From Rhea pennata (Eukaryota > Chordata > Aves > Rheiformes > Rheidae): DNA of 64,000 bases. Positions 12,801 through 23,202 of this stretch are shown piece by piece. Made by a program: the position numbers and the translations under genes. Positions within the stretch are counted from its first letter, which is position 1, and every line of letters starts with the position of its first letter. Under the pieces are notes generated by a model. It was not told where the DNA came from and did no database searches. It saw only the letters and a list, made by a program, of their open reading frames with translations. The DNA lies in contig NC_084665.1 in NCBI RefSeq assembly GCF_028389875.1, positions 248,001 through 312,000 on the forward strand, written 5' to 3'.

Positions 12801-13789
12801 CTGGGCTCCCCAGTACAAAAGAGACATGGAGCTACTGGAGGGAGTCCAGCGTAGGGCTATGAAGATGATCAGAGGATTGGAGCATCTCTGCTATGAGGAA
12901 AGACTGCGAGAGCTGGGCCTGTTCAGCCTGGAGAAGAGAAGTCTGAGAGGGGATCTTATCGTTGTCTACAAATACCTGAAGGGAGAGTGTCAAGAGGATG
13001 GGGCCAGACTCTTTTCAGTTTTCCCATGTGACAGGACAAGAGGCAAAGGGCACAAACTCAACTGCAGGAAATTCCACCTGAATATGAGGAGGAATTTCTT
13101 TCCTATGAGATTGATGGAGCACTGGAACAGGCTGCCCGGGGAGGTTGTGGAGTCTCCTTCTCTGGAGATACTCAAAACCCGCCTGGATGCGACTGTGTCT
13201 GGCATGCTGTAGGTGACCCTGCTTGAGCAGGGGGTTGGACTAGATGATTTCCTGAGGTCTCTTCCAACCTCAAACATTCTGTGATTCTGTGATGAGGCAG
13301 ATGTGAGCAGTGGCCTTACCAGCAAGGAGTCAGGATGCAGAATGGCAATTTGGGTCAGGATCAGGGTCAGATACAGACCAGTGATCACTTGGTAAGTCTT
13401 TAGTGATGGGATAGGTCCAATGTAAGGCCAGGAAGCTGAGCTGGCAGGTCCAGGTCAGACTTGTGGAGACAGAAGGCTGGGTGCAGACCTAGCTACTGCA
13501 CAGCTGCCATATAACACAAGCAGAGGGCCAGTGGTAAAGCCTAAAAGACGGGTGTGCCCTGGGCCCTAACATCCGGCAGGATCCTAATATATTTGTTTCC
13601 TTCTTTCTGTAGGTAGTGAAACGCCTTCCCAAAACTCGATCAGGGAAGATCATGAGAAGGCTGCTCAGGAAAGTGGTTGCTGAGCAGTCAAGTGACATGG
13701 GAGATACGACCACACTCGATGACCCAAGCGTCATCACGGAGATATTGGATGCTTACCAGAAATACAAAAAGGAGAAGAGTTCTTCCTAG
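3787..13789 (+). CDS. ACSS1: ACSS1, mitochondrial acetyl-CoA synthetase, last six coding exons (5' truncated by window edge)
   Basis: Acyl-CoA synthetase short-chain family member 1 makes acetyl-CoA from acetate, ATP and CoA in the mitochondrial matrix. Six exons (3787-3899, 4833-4959, 7069-7196, 8754-8817, 9340-9458, 13613-13789) join in frame with GT-AG introns and give about 241 C-terminal residues of a protein near 690 residues in human. Visible family features, in order: the [10 protein letters not shown] stretch, [23 protein letters not shown], the A8 hinge motif [16 protein letters not shown] that starts the mobile C-terminal domain, and the A10 motif [13 protein letters not shown]. 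Its lysine (codon 13646-13648) matches the catalytic lysine that SIRT3 deacetylates in mammals (family knowledge). The close paralogue ACSS2 is less likely, because the sequence and the APMAP/CST7 neighbourhood both fit ACSS1. The last intron is swollen to 4.1 kb by mobile elements. Confidence 0.95.
4833..4959 (+). CDS. ACSS1: ACSS1 exon (fifth from end)
   Basis: Acceptor ctgcag ends at 4832 and donor gtaagg starts at 4960. It begins in phase 0 with [20 protein letters not shown] and ends with AYFKAYP plus one base of the next Gly codon. It contains the [13 protein letters not shown] block conserved in acetyl-CoA synthetases. Confidence 0.95.
7069..7196 (+). CDS. ACSS1: ACSS1 exon with A8 hinge motif
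   Basis: Acceptor tactgtag ends at 7068 and donor gtaagt starts at 7197. It encodes [11 protein letters not shown], then [18 protein letters not shown] and GTAEIEDAM. The Gly-Arg-Met-Asp-Asp core is the hinge where the C-terminal domain rotates between the adenylation and thioesterification states. Confidence 0.96.
8754..8817 (+). CDS. ACSS1: ACSS1 exon (third from end)
   Basis: A short 64-base exon with acceptor atgaag ending at 8753 and donor gtacgt starting at 8818. It encodes [20 protein letters not shown] plus Glu and one base of Gly, a conserved strand of the C-terminal domain. Confidence 0.94.
9340..9458 (+). CDS. ACSS1: ACSS1 exon (second from end)
   Basis: Acceptor ttcttccag ends at 9339 and donor gtaagt starts at 9459. 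It encodes [11 protein letters not shown], a lysine-rich helix, and [14 protein letters not shown]. It ends in phase 0, which matches the start of the terminal exon 4.1 kb further on. Confidence 0.95.
11078..11518 (-). repeat. LTR copy A (3' LTR of the Gypsy-like element)
   Basis: About 440 bases. On the minus strand it begins TGTCAGGGCC and ends near TTATTATCA. Its low-coordinate part (about 11085-11352) aligns closely with 13294-13541: both share the gagcagtggcc, accagcaaggag, accagtgatcac and gcacagctgccat blocks in the same order. The 11353-11500 segment has no counterpart in the other copy. The lower edge is placed by the terminal CA rule and is uncertain by a few bases. Confidence 0.7.
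11520..12600 (-). pseudogene. Integrase and C-terminal pol remnant of Gypsy-like element
   Basis: Three overlapping minus-strand frames carry successive pieces of a retrotransposon integrase core. About 12595-12500 has a Gly-Asn-Thr then Val-Asp-Met-Phe-Thr-Lys stretch, resembling the first catalytic Asp region. About 12450-12390 has [11 protein letters not shown]. About 12400-12300 has GSQFT and QTNRKTEK. The second catalytic region reads Ser-Trp-Gly where an Asp-Arg-Gly-like triplet is expected, and frame changes separate the pieces, so it cannot be active. At 11590-11520 a Pro/Gly/Arg-rich tail ([12 protein letters not shown]) resembles the end of Gypsy polyproteins just before the 3' LTR. 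This rests on pattern recognition; a profile search is needed to confirm the clade. Confidence 0.65.
12667..13293 (+). mobile_element. CR1 LINE, 5'-truncated copy with open RT C-terminal frame and 3' tail
   Basis: A frame open from 12646 to the stop at 13212 encodes the C-terminal end of a CR1 non-LTR retrotransposon ORF2 (reverse transcriptase thumb and tail): [77 protein letters not shown]. The sequence after the stop (gttggactagatgatttcctgaggt-like UTR) ends in the CR1-type tail attctgtgattctgtgat at 13276-13293. CR1 copies are usually 5'-truncated, as here. The left boundary is uncertain (about 12650-12700) because the adjoining sequence is the older Gypsy-like remnant. About 180 codons without a stop suggest modest age. 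Confidence 0.92.
13294..13571 (-). repeat. LTR copy B (5' LTR of the Gypsy-like element, internally deleted)
   Basis: About 280 bases. It matches copy A in order and orientation for its low-coordinate 250 bases, lacks roughly 150 bases present in A, and regains the match at the terminal ggccctaaca (TGTTAGGGCC on the minus strand). It starts directly after the 3' end of a CR1 and stops about 40 bases before the last ACSS1 exon. Confidence 0.65.
13613..13789 (+). CDS. ACSS1: ACSS1 terminal coding exon with catalytic lysine
   Basis: Acceptor ttctttctgtag ends at 13612. The 58 codons begin [20 protein letters not shown] and close with YKKEKSSS and a TAG at 13787-13789. The lysine codon of SGK is at 13646-13648. 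The copy of an LTR that ends at about 13571 lies only some 40 bases upstream of this exon, so the branch-point region abuts transposon-derived DNA. Confidence 0.95.
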   Translation, partial: VVKRLPKTRSGKIMRRLLRKVVAEQSSDMGDTTTLDDPSVITEILDAYQKYKKEKSSS

Positions 13790-15340
13790 CGGGCAGCTCT
13801 GGAATCTCTGTCCTCTGGAAATATGGAGGGTCTCAAATAACCAGGCAAACAGCATGTTTTTCTTTTTCCTTGCTGCTTTTTGCAAAGCTCTTCCTTTTTA
13901 GAAGAACAAGACTTTCTTGTGTACAACATTGCTAGCAATGTCCTGAGCTAGGAGCAATCTGCAGTCTTGCATAATCAATTTGCTGTAACTGAGCTCCCTT
14001 TCGTTGCTTTTAGTAGAACAACTGTTGGGGTTTCTACTGGCTGTGGTGAAGTTAAGAGTAGCTAAAGCAAAGTAAAGATATTAATGTTTCTCATTTTAAT
14101 GTTCCTGTATAGGAAAAAGTTTTATACAATACCTTTGCTGTTTTAAAAGCAGCCCTGGAATACACTTCAATGTTTCCTTCATCTTGGATATCCAAGTTCA
14201 AGTAGTTGTACTTAACTGCGACTCTGGTGCCTTTTCAGCAATGGTGGATATTCTCATAGATATTTCACGTGCAGTAATAGGGAAATGAGAAGGGCATTGG
14301 CTAATCTGATTTGGTAATTCTTTCTTTTTGTTACCCAGTTATTCTGATACCTCCTTGGGCTTTCCCTGCAAGGTCTTGTTTGCCTAAGATGGTGAGTCTG
14401 TATCCCTTCCTGTCCTACCATGGCAACCCAGTACCAGCAGTTGGAGCTACAAGACTGAGCCTTTCCCTAGAGTCCCTCCATGTCCTCAGCTCATTGCCAG
14501 TTGTGTAGGAGTGGTCTAGTCACAAGTGTTTTTATTCTGACTTGAGAAACTGAGATCACCAGCTGAGTCTTTAAAGTGACCATCCTTTTCCCCGCTGCTG
14601 ATGCCAGCTGAGTCAGTGCTGTCCCATTGCTGTTCACTTTTGCAGATTAGGCAAGGCGACCTACAAGTAGTAGATCTCTGTTGTTGGTTGATGGTTTATG
14701 TAGATGCCTTTGTTTCTTGGAACTCCTGTGAAAAGGGGATGATATTTGCTTTGCTGTCTCTCAGAGGAGCTTTGAGAAACAGAATCCTGAAGTGCTGAAG
14801 AAGAGTTTGAAGTGCAGAGAATTTTGAAGCAGGGAGATTCTGTCTCTCTCTCGCTGTAGTGCTGGAGGTTCATGGTGACTGCCTGAACTGTGTGATTTGT
14901 GACCAAGCAATGGTTAAAGCAATGGTTATTTTAGCCCACTTCCAAATGGCTTGTAGTCTTTTTTGCCCCAACAGAGACAAGCAGTGTAGTGTGGAGACAG
15001 GTTGGTTCTTCTATCAGAAGTTCTGTCTTAATACTGTTGTTTTAGGTTGTGCCCTACCATGTCTGCTCCTTTCGTGTGCCACCATGCTGATGTTCTGAAG
15101 AGCTAACTACCAAGGGGATACCTTAAAATCCCACAAGCCACCTTTTAGGTGGCTTCTAGAAAGTGATGGTAATATTCCTGACCAGCACTCTCAGGATAAC
15201 AGGGAACTGTTGTAACAAAATAGTCCTCATCTTTCAAATGCTTTCAAAACTGCAACAAATATATTCAGTGTTTCATTTCTTGACTTTTTGTGTTTTATCA
15301 TGGACAAGTTTTGATTAAAGTGCTACTTATTTTTGGACTG
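13790..15340 (+). other. ACSS1: ACSS1 3' UTR (end inferred)
   Basis: Non-coding sequence follows the ACSS1 stop. No AATAAA was noticed close to the stop. An ATTAAA at 15314-15319, in an AT-rich stretch, is the best candidate poly(A) signal, giving a UTR of about 1.5 kb. The endpoint is inferred only; transcript reads would settle it. Confidence 0.35.
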
Positions 15341-15589
15341 TTAAAAGAATTCAATAGTAGGTCTCCTCTATTAGATCACTGACGGTCATGAAAAGACCTG
15401 CAGTTACTAAGTGCCTTCGAGAATTCTGCATCTCTGTCAAATTGGTTAAAGTTGGTTGAAGGGTTCAGAGTGATTGGAGAAGCCACAAAGAGCATGCCAG
15501 AAAGTGTTAGGACTAGTGTTAAGAGGAGGCTGAATCCAGCAGTCTGATATGGGCAAGGCTGCAGCAGCTCCATGGCCCTAGATCCAGCC

Positions 15590-16340
15590 AGTAGTGAGGC
15601 TGAGTATGTATTCCTAGCAGGCATACACACACAAATACATGTATACAACACATATATACATATAAACATAGCTGGTCACACAGATCAACAGAGAAAGGCA
15701 CACACAGCACCAGTGGTGTCATCCTGTCCCCTTCCCTGGCTGATAAGGATGAAGGTCTGTTAGTGAGGAATATAAATATGTATACAATGTGGATCCTTTG
15801 AGTAGCTGGGCTTAGGCATTCAGACTGTATAGCAGCTGGCCCTTGGATCCCCTGTCTGCCTAGTTGCTGGCACCTGGACATATGAGCCTTTGAGGCTCAT
15901 AGCCCCACTTCAGCTGCTGCTACAGCCCCCCTCACTCACAGGTGCATACAGAGATACAAACACATGTTGGGATCCCCCAGTTGCTGGGCTTTGACACTCA
16001 ATCTACCCAGTAGCTGGTCCTTGATCCTCATTCTTCCCAGATGCCTCACCCTTAGACACACACACACACACACACAAATGGATCTCGCTTGACTCCCCTG
16101 GTCCCTCCAGTAACCACTCCTCCTGTGCCCCTTTGAGATGCACACACAGACCTGGCTTCCAGGCCACTGAACCTAGTGGTGTGGCTGGGTAGCAATCACA
16201 CACTGACTTATGTACCCTCCTGGACTCCAGTTACTGGCATGACAGACACAAGTGCTTTGTGACTGTGGTCCCACTCCAGTTGCTGGCACTTAGACATCCA
16301 CACACACATGTACACAGAGGAGGGAGATCCTCACCCAGGA
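15590..16340. repeat. Degenerate CA-rich minisatellite-like block
   Basis: A motif like CCAGTTGCTGGCACTTAGACA followed by CA-dinucleotide stretches recurs in variant forms near 15862, 15977, 16007, 16230 and 16275, spaced irregularly by 30 to 230 bases. It includes a pure AC run at 16056-16076 and an AT/CA-rich run at 15623-15669. It looks like an old expanded tandem array, or the CA-rich part of an unrecognised LTR; I cannot assign a family. Confidence 0.45.
16056..16076. repeat. (AC)n microsatellite
   Basis: About ten uninterrupted AC dinucleotides inside the larger CA-rich block. No gene overlaps it. Confidence 0.9.
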
Positions 16341-19300
16341 AAATAGTTAGAAGCGGAATTTAAAGAGAAGAGACAAACTTCACTGATCAAGAGCAGAGTA
16401 TGGGTCAGACCAACATATTGACCAGCAACCCGTTTTACAGCTGGTGAGTCTCTTTTATCCGTTTATCCCTCAATTTTCCTGTGCTCATTCCTCCTCAAAC
16501 CACATTGATCCCTCCCTTTCCCCTCCCTTTGGTTCCTCTCTTGAACGTCCCATAATAAGTTCTGTGCAATCCTGAAATGCTCTTTCCCTCCACCCCATAA
16601 TGTGTCCCATATCCCCAAGCAGTGACCACTCTCAGTCTGCAAGGTGACAGGGAGAGATGCTTCTGGTGACTCACAGTGATGGGTGCCAGCCCAACCCACG
16701 GGGCTCAGGGTATTGCTCAAATTCCCCCACCTGCCATTTTTTCTCCGTGCTCCTTTATGTGTGCACAGATGAGCTTTTTATCACATAGCCATTATAACAA
16801 GTAGAGGCGTCCTTTCCTCTTCTGAGATGTCAAAGCTCAAGGTGTACACCAGTGCAGGTGTGGTACTGATCCTAAGAGTGTGTGCTGCAAGGGCTAAGAT
16901 AGAACTTCATCTTAAGCTGCCTAAGACAGGTGACTGCTAACCACTGCTTCAGCACTGACTGGAGTCACTGAGTCCATCTTTGCAATTTTGCCTCTGTCTT
17001 ATTATCTCAGCTGACTGTCAGCTTAGTTCCATGGAGCTGTGTGATTTGGCCCATGAAACCTCCAAGTAACTGGCAGAATAGCCAACTTCTGTTGTGCTTT
17101 TACATGGGTTGCTTCCTGCTGAATTCAAGTGGAACAGCACTGCTTTTCCAGTGGGACTGTGTATGGGAGGGACAGTCTGTATCCTTAACTGGAGATCGGG
17201 GAAAGAATTGGCTAACTGATGCTGCAGGACTGGGAGGGAAGTGGTGAGTGTTGTGGCCAGCTGATATTCTGGTGCAGAATGGGGAAGCAAGCTACTTGCA
17301 GTACAATGTGCTCTCAAAGACAGGTGGGTTGTTGCAGATTGCAGAGTTCCTGTGTGTACGCTAGCTGCATTTGTTGGGGGTTTTTAATTATTTATTTAAA
17401 TTTTCTCTAGAACTGGGTAATACGGTAGGGAAGATCATGTTTCCTTGAAATTCCCATCCTTCTGATTGTAGTCCGTTCTACTTAGAGTAAATAGAGACCT
17501 TTGTGGGAAGTCCCAGATCAAGACTGGGTAGAGTTGACAGGAAGCTAATATTTCAGGAGACAGCCACAATCTATATCCTCTATTGCCATTACAAAAGAAA
17601 AAAGCCTTCCCCCTTAAGAGATTTTTCAAGAGGGAAGCAGCCAAGAGCTTATGCTTTTGACAGAAAAAGTAGACTCCTTTGTTTAAACAAGTTGTCTCTA
17701 TACAGTCTGAAGTACAGTGTGGAGAAGGAAAGATGACCTTTGAACAAGCCTACACAGTCTCCTTTTAGTCAAGAGAGCATTTGCTATATTACGGTTATAG
17801 AATTTCCCTAACCTCAAAACATATAGAAATATCCTAACCTCAAGTTTCCCATGCTAAGTTGTGACCCTATGAATGCTGTCATGGACCTATAGTTGAATTC
17901 CCTTGAACTACTTTGAAACTTCCATGGGAGGAATAATGTGTAGCTTTGGTGTTTGCTGTACTGAGACATTCATCATAATCTGCTCAGGGAAAAGGGGAGA
18001 TTGGTGTGCTCCATGCCTGCGTCTGTGTTGTCTCAGCTTGCATGGACTTAAGGACCACAGCTGCAGAGGAGGTTACAGACTAGCCGTTTTACTGCAGCAT
18101 CCCAGGCAATTTCACAGCCATGCCGGCTATGGTGCGGACAGACTGCAGTTACAAACAAACCTCAAACTGTGAACTTGTGAAGCCTCTCTGCTAAAACTGT
18201 CTGTCACCGGCACGTGCAAAAGTGCCACGTAGCATCCAGACTACATGATGGCCACGCTCTGTTTTTTCCTTGTGAGTCTTCTGAGCTGAGGAGTGGTCCT
18301 GGGGGTGCCTGCCTGCGCAGAGCCCTGCCAGGGTGTTCAGGCAGAGCACGTTGTCTCTGCCGGAGCACTGCTGTGCTGCTTGCATGGTGTTCTGCAGTGC
18401 TCAGCTCCTGCTGGGCAGGCTCAGCCCCCAGTTTGCCTCGTATAACGGCACTTTTGTGAGCCTGCCTGCACTGCTCAGTTCCTCTAATAGCACCCTGCTG
18501 CTGGTGGTGAAAACAGAGCTAGACAGGGGCTTGGAACTGGCATTTCTCAAGAAATGTGCTTTATTGCATAGGATTCCGTAGAAGACTTTGCCAAATATCT
18601 AATTTTCCAGAGGCAATTTGCCTGAGAACTCCCCCTTTCTTCTTTTTCCTTGTGACCTCTGCTAACTGCAGTGGTTGCATCTTCAGTGTGAGCCTGAGGT
18701 GAACTTTCTCTGGGTCATCATAACCATTTGCACTGCTGCATGTGGCAGTGCTTTCTGCTTTGCATGCAGCTGCCTCATGTTCCAGGCTTAGAGGATTGTG
18801 AAAGAGTCACTCAGAGAATAGTTCAGCCTGCAGGATTGGGAATGATGTTCTTAGTTCTTAAAATGTTCAGGAGGTAGTTTATAAAAGACCCTGAGCCTGC
18901 TGCCTTTTGAGCTAATCTTCACTAATCAATGAGGAAGACAGAGGTACATGGAAGAGTTTACAGTGGCATTGTGGAACGGATTTGGGGATAGTTGCTTCAG
19001 TCTGAAAAGTGGATCTCTTGGCCTCTTTTTGTGTCCAAGATTAATGTGTGGATAATTTGTCAGATTGCATTTGTAACTTCAAAAGAGATCTAAAATTGAT
19101 TTTACATGTTGCATTTTTTTATAAAGGGCAAACAGAAATACTTAGTAAGGGAAGCAATTTCTGCCAGGGACAATGTCTATTGTAGCAGAGTCCAGCTGCT
19201 ATAAAACCTTACCATGTCTCTGCAACCTGTGCTTGTTTTGTTCTCCCACTTGGTTGTGCTAGATAGAACACATCATGGTGCCTATTCTTCCACTGGAGAC

Positions 19301-22300
19301 ACAGACCGTGATTTTCTTAATTTTAGGAAGCAAGGTCCCTTTGCAGAGATGAGGGTTGTGTTATACACATTAATGCTAAGCATTTAATTTTATTGTGCTT
19401 TCTTGTAATTATGTTTTAAACACATTTATTGTACTTTACCAAAATCAGTTTCTTCAATGATTTGTGTATTCAGATTTTTATTAAAAGAAATCTCTTTGTC
19501 TGTGTGATAGGTTGGTTTTGCATTATAGGCATCTCACCCTCCATCCCTTAAAGGCTTGATGTTTTTTCAGTTCCTCAGACTTGCTTAAACTGTCTTCCCT
19601 GATTATCTTGATTTGTCAATACAGACCAAACAAAAGCAAAAGAGTTTATGAGAATAAGGTGAGCCAGCTTGTGGTCCAACTGCTGGTGCTAAAATTGCTC
19701 AGTGTTACTTGCTACTTTTCTCTAAACAGTAGCTCAAAGGGAAGGACTGCTGCCAGAAAACTTCCACTGCAAAACATCTTAAAAAGTGGAAGAATTAGTG
19801 GTTCTGTTTCAGCATGCTACATGTCTAATTTGAATCCTTAGGTCCCAGGGCTCTATTCTCATTGACTTGTGTGATAAGAACAGAGATTCCCAATTAATGG
19901 GAACAATTAATTATCATTAATTAATTTGGACAGTTCAGCTACTAAGCTCCTTGTTTTGTCCTGCTTGGGTGCATACCCTGCACTAACGGAAGAGGAGAGA
20001 AAACAGGATATCTGGGGGGAAGATGAGGCATGGTGTTATGCAGCAAGTGAGCGTTTAGCTGCCCCAGAGCTCAACAGATTAGAGTGAGAAGGAATTTGTT
20101 TCCAGGTGCCAAGGATTATTTGTAAATGCCACTAACATCCTCAGCAGGGACCTTGTCCATTAAAGAATGAGGCAGATTGTGTTTCACCCCCTGCATATCC
20201 CACATGGATAACACTATCGCTGAAATGCAGGGACAGGTACTGAACATTCTCATTAGATGCTACCCCAGTTATATCCAGCAGCTGCTCCTGCGAAGCTTCC
20301 AATGCCACTTAGCTCCTGCAACCTTCTGGCAAGGGTCACCTGGAACTACAAGCCATGAAAAGGCTAGAAAGGCAGTTCCTCATCTCACTCTGTATTTTGC
20401 TGCTGCAGCTGCCCTAATGATTTATTTACTAACAGATTTTCTTGGTAAAATGGAGACTCTGTTTTTCAGCCTGACACAAGTCCATTCAGGGCCTATCTCT
20501 CTAACTACTTAACAGCCATAATAACTAATTTCAGTAACAAGTTTCTAGTTTTAAACTAAGCCTGAACAGATCATTATTTTTTCAGCTTCAAAACTGGTAA
20601 TTCTGTACAGGGAATTGCCTTTTGGCTGAGTCTAGAGGTGCAGCATGTTTCTCATGGCAGTGAAGCTAGCCCTGTCCTGTCCTGGATGGACGGATGGATT
20701 TGGGGATGTAAGCATTTGTAGCTTACTGGGGTGGTTACTTTTCTGGGGCAGAACTGATCACAGATATACAAAATTACCAGCCTAATTCCTCTGCACAAGA
20801 TGTGTTTCTGCCTGGACTCTCTTTTTTCTGCAGTGACAAGCTTACTTTGACTTCTTGCTCTCTGTTGAGACTAAGAGAGAGTGGAGAGCTCAGTGCTTCT
20901 AGAGCCCACCTGGGATGTGGAAGACTGAAATCAATTTCTTTTTCTGCCTGAGTGACATTGTGGCTGCTACTTGACTCTTCTGTGCCTCAGTCCCCACCAC
21001 CTTGGGGAATGGCAATAGCCTCACAGAGCTGTTGGGAAGAGAGAAGTTTCACAGGTTGTAGAATACTGTTAGCAGGATCCTGAGGTGCGACATTTGTTCA
21101 AGCAGGCAGATGCCTCTGGGGAACAGGACCACTGAGCTCTATTGCAACTACTGGGCCTGTACCCTGAATTCAACCCAAGAGCTTCCTGCCCCAACCCCAA
21201 CTTTTTTCTGGCCACATCTCTTTTATGTGCAAAACCTGCACGTTTTAGTACTAAGCATGTTGCCAATAGCCTGCTCCATTCCTTGGGAACATGCAGCTAA
21301 GGACAGTCCCCTTCTCTAGCACTTGCTTGTTGATCTGCACTAGTTAAACACTGTTTTTGTGGTGTTAAAACTGTGGCCCTTATACGGGCTCTGGCACACA
21401 GAGTCCTTCCGGCCAGCATTTTTTAAAAGACAGAGAGGGACAAAGGTGCTGTTCCGGGAGCTCCTAGGCGACCAAAGACTGGCCCCTTAGTGATGGGAGC
21501 TTGGGTGTCTTTGGAGAGCCGGCTCCCCTCTCACATCTGGATTAAATAATCTAGTAAATTTGGTGGTTGCCGAGGGGGATAAGCAGAAACAAAAAGGGGC
21601 CTGGCATAACTTTGTTTTCCAAACAAGGAGCCAGCCTGTGCCCTCTGCTTTTGGCAGCCAGTGCTCTCTTCCTGCAGCCCTTAAAAAAGCTTTCAGACCT
21701 GGTCGTGCTTTTGGAGCTGGAAGTGACGTTACAATTAAAATGTGAGAGAAACATTCAGCTTTGCCAGCTTACGTGGTTTTAACTCTGGCCTCCTTGGAGC
21801 CTGCAGGGTTTTGCTATTAAGATCCCAGAACTCTTTATACTTCACTCTGCCTTCCTTTTCCACCACAGCCAATTATGCAGGCGTATCTGAGAAAAAAATC
21901 ATTTAATCCTGTTTGTGCAGTTTTCTAGTGCCATCTTGTGGATAATACAGCTCCTTCAAGAGCTCGGGGGATTGTTACTGAAAAACTGGCAGATACGCTG
22001 ATTGCTGGGTTCCAAGAATAGGATCATTATGTTAAACCTACTTATGCAAAACAGCAGATCAATACATCAAAAAGATATGAGTGCTGCAGTGGAGCTGTTC
22101 ATGTGAGCCCAAACATTGCCACCATGGTTACCAAGTGCAGCAGAGCTGACCTAGGATCAGGACCAGGTACTGAAGACCTCAAGGATGCAGCAGTAAAGTT
22201 GGCTGAGGTCTCTGTGTCCAGATAATAACTATTAATAATATTGCTCACCTGATGGGACACTGCAGGAGCCTGCACGTGCTGATAACGTTGCTCCCTGCTG

Positions 22301-22979
22301 GTGAACAAACTAGATGTGTCCTATGGCTCTAGAGCACTGAGGACTGATTTCCCACAGGGTTTTAGCAAGGTGGAACGTGTCAAGTGGTCGGAATACCAGA
22401 TGAATCTGAGTTATGGCCCCGTATGATATGAGCAGCACGTGCTAAGTAAGATTGGCAGCCGAGGTGGTGGTGGTTTGATCTACCTGTTATCTAGGACATT
22501 CCTTGGATATGAAGGGCAGGAGATGTCCAGTGTCATCAGAGGCTTTGCAACCCCTGCCGTGGTGCTGAGCACCAGCATGTGTCCTCTAAGCACTCCGGTC
22601 TCTGAGCATGAGCGTGTTTCTAGCACACGCAGAGCCACCAGGACTCAGCCCACTCTGGCAGATGCTGTGGCAGAAGGACCACACGCAGCACCTGCGAGCG
22701 CTGGGGGCCTGCAGCTCCGGCCGCCCTGCCGGAGGTGATCAGCCCGGTGGGCCGGTGCACCTCACCCGAGGGCCGCGGCCTGACCCTCACCTCAGCGCGC
22801 AGCGGGGCAGGGGAGCGTGGGGAGGCCACTGCCCGGGCCCTGTTGCGGGGGGGGGGTGTGTGAGTGACAGCGGCGGAGCCGGGCGCTGCCGCCCGCACGG
22901 CGACATGGCGGGCGCGCCGGGGGGCGGTGCTGCGGGCGCGCGGCCGGTGGGGCGGGGCCAGGCACGAAGGGCGGGACAC

Positions 22980-23048
22980 GGCCGTTGGGGCGGGGCGGGG
23001 CCGCGGCCGTTTGGGCGGGGCGGGGCCGCGGCCGTTGGGGCGGGGCCC
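22980..23048 (+). repeat. Tandem 25-base GC-box repeat in APMAP promoter
   Basis: Nearly three copies of a 25-base unit (GGCCGTTGGGGCGGGG then CGGGGCCGC) start at about 22980, 23005 and 23030; the last is shortened. Each unit carries one or two GGGCGG boxes and a GCGGCC core, so the array is a cluster of Sp1-type sites within 130 bases of the ATG. Confidence 0.85.
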
Positions 23049-23110
23049 AGCGCGAGAGGCGGGGTCGGGCGCGCGCGCGCGCGGCGGCGGTGGCTGCAGG
23101 TTGGGGCAGC

Positions 23111-23202
23111 ATGAATGAGGCCGAGGGCCTGCGGCAGCGCCGGCCGCTCCGCCCGCAGGTGATCACTGAGGACAGCCCGGCGCAGGAGGCCAAAGAGGGC
23201 AG
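23111..23202 (+). CDS. APMAP: APMAP exon 1 (coding part)
   Basis: The ATG is at 23111 in context ggcagcATGA. It encodes MNEAEGLRQRRPLRPQVITE and then DSPAQEAKEG plus two bases of a Ser codon. The donor gtgggc starts at 23203. This is the cytosolic tail. Confidence 0.93.

Larger units (their letters stand above)
11078..13571 (-). mobile_element. Degraded Ty3/Gypsy-like LTR retrotransposon, minus strand, in last ACSS1 intron
   Basis: Two related direct repeats (11078-11518 and 13294-13571) flank minus-strand sequence with integrase-like and C-terminal pol-like fragments. Read on the minus strand, both repeats start TGTYAGGGCC. The low-coordinate copy is preceded by a purine-rich tract (GAGAGGTGGGG type), as expected of a 3' LTR. 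Gag, protease and reverse transcriptase were not found, so the interior is largely deleted. A CR1 copy at about 12667-13293 lies between the integrase remnant and the high-coordinate LTR. The five bases flanking the two ends (gagca at 11073-11077, tccgg at 13572-13576) do not match, so a target duplication is not visible. Old and non-functional. Confidence 0.7.
15341..22689. other. Intergenic ACSS1-APMAP spacer
   Basis: Apart from the CA-rich degenerate repeat at about 15.6-16.3 kb, I see no exon-like frame with family similarity, no RNA gene and no recognisable transposon. Open frames are short and overlap on both strands. A cAMP-response-element-like TGACGTTA at about 21725-21732 lies in a GC-richer block (21.36-21.8 kb) that could be regulatory; this is inference only. 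Confidence 0.5.
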
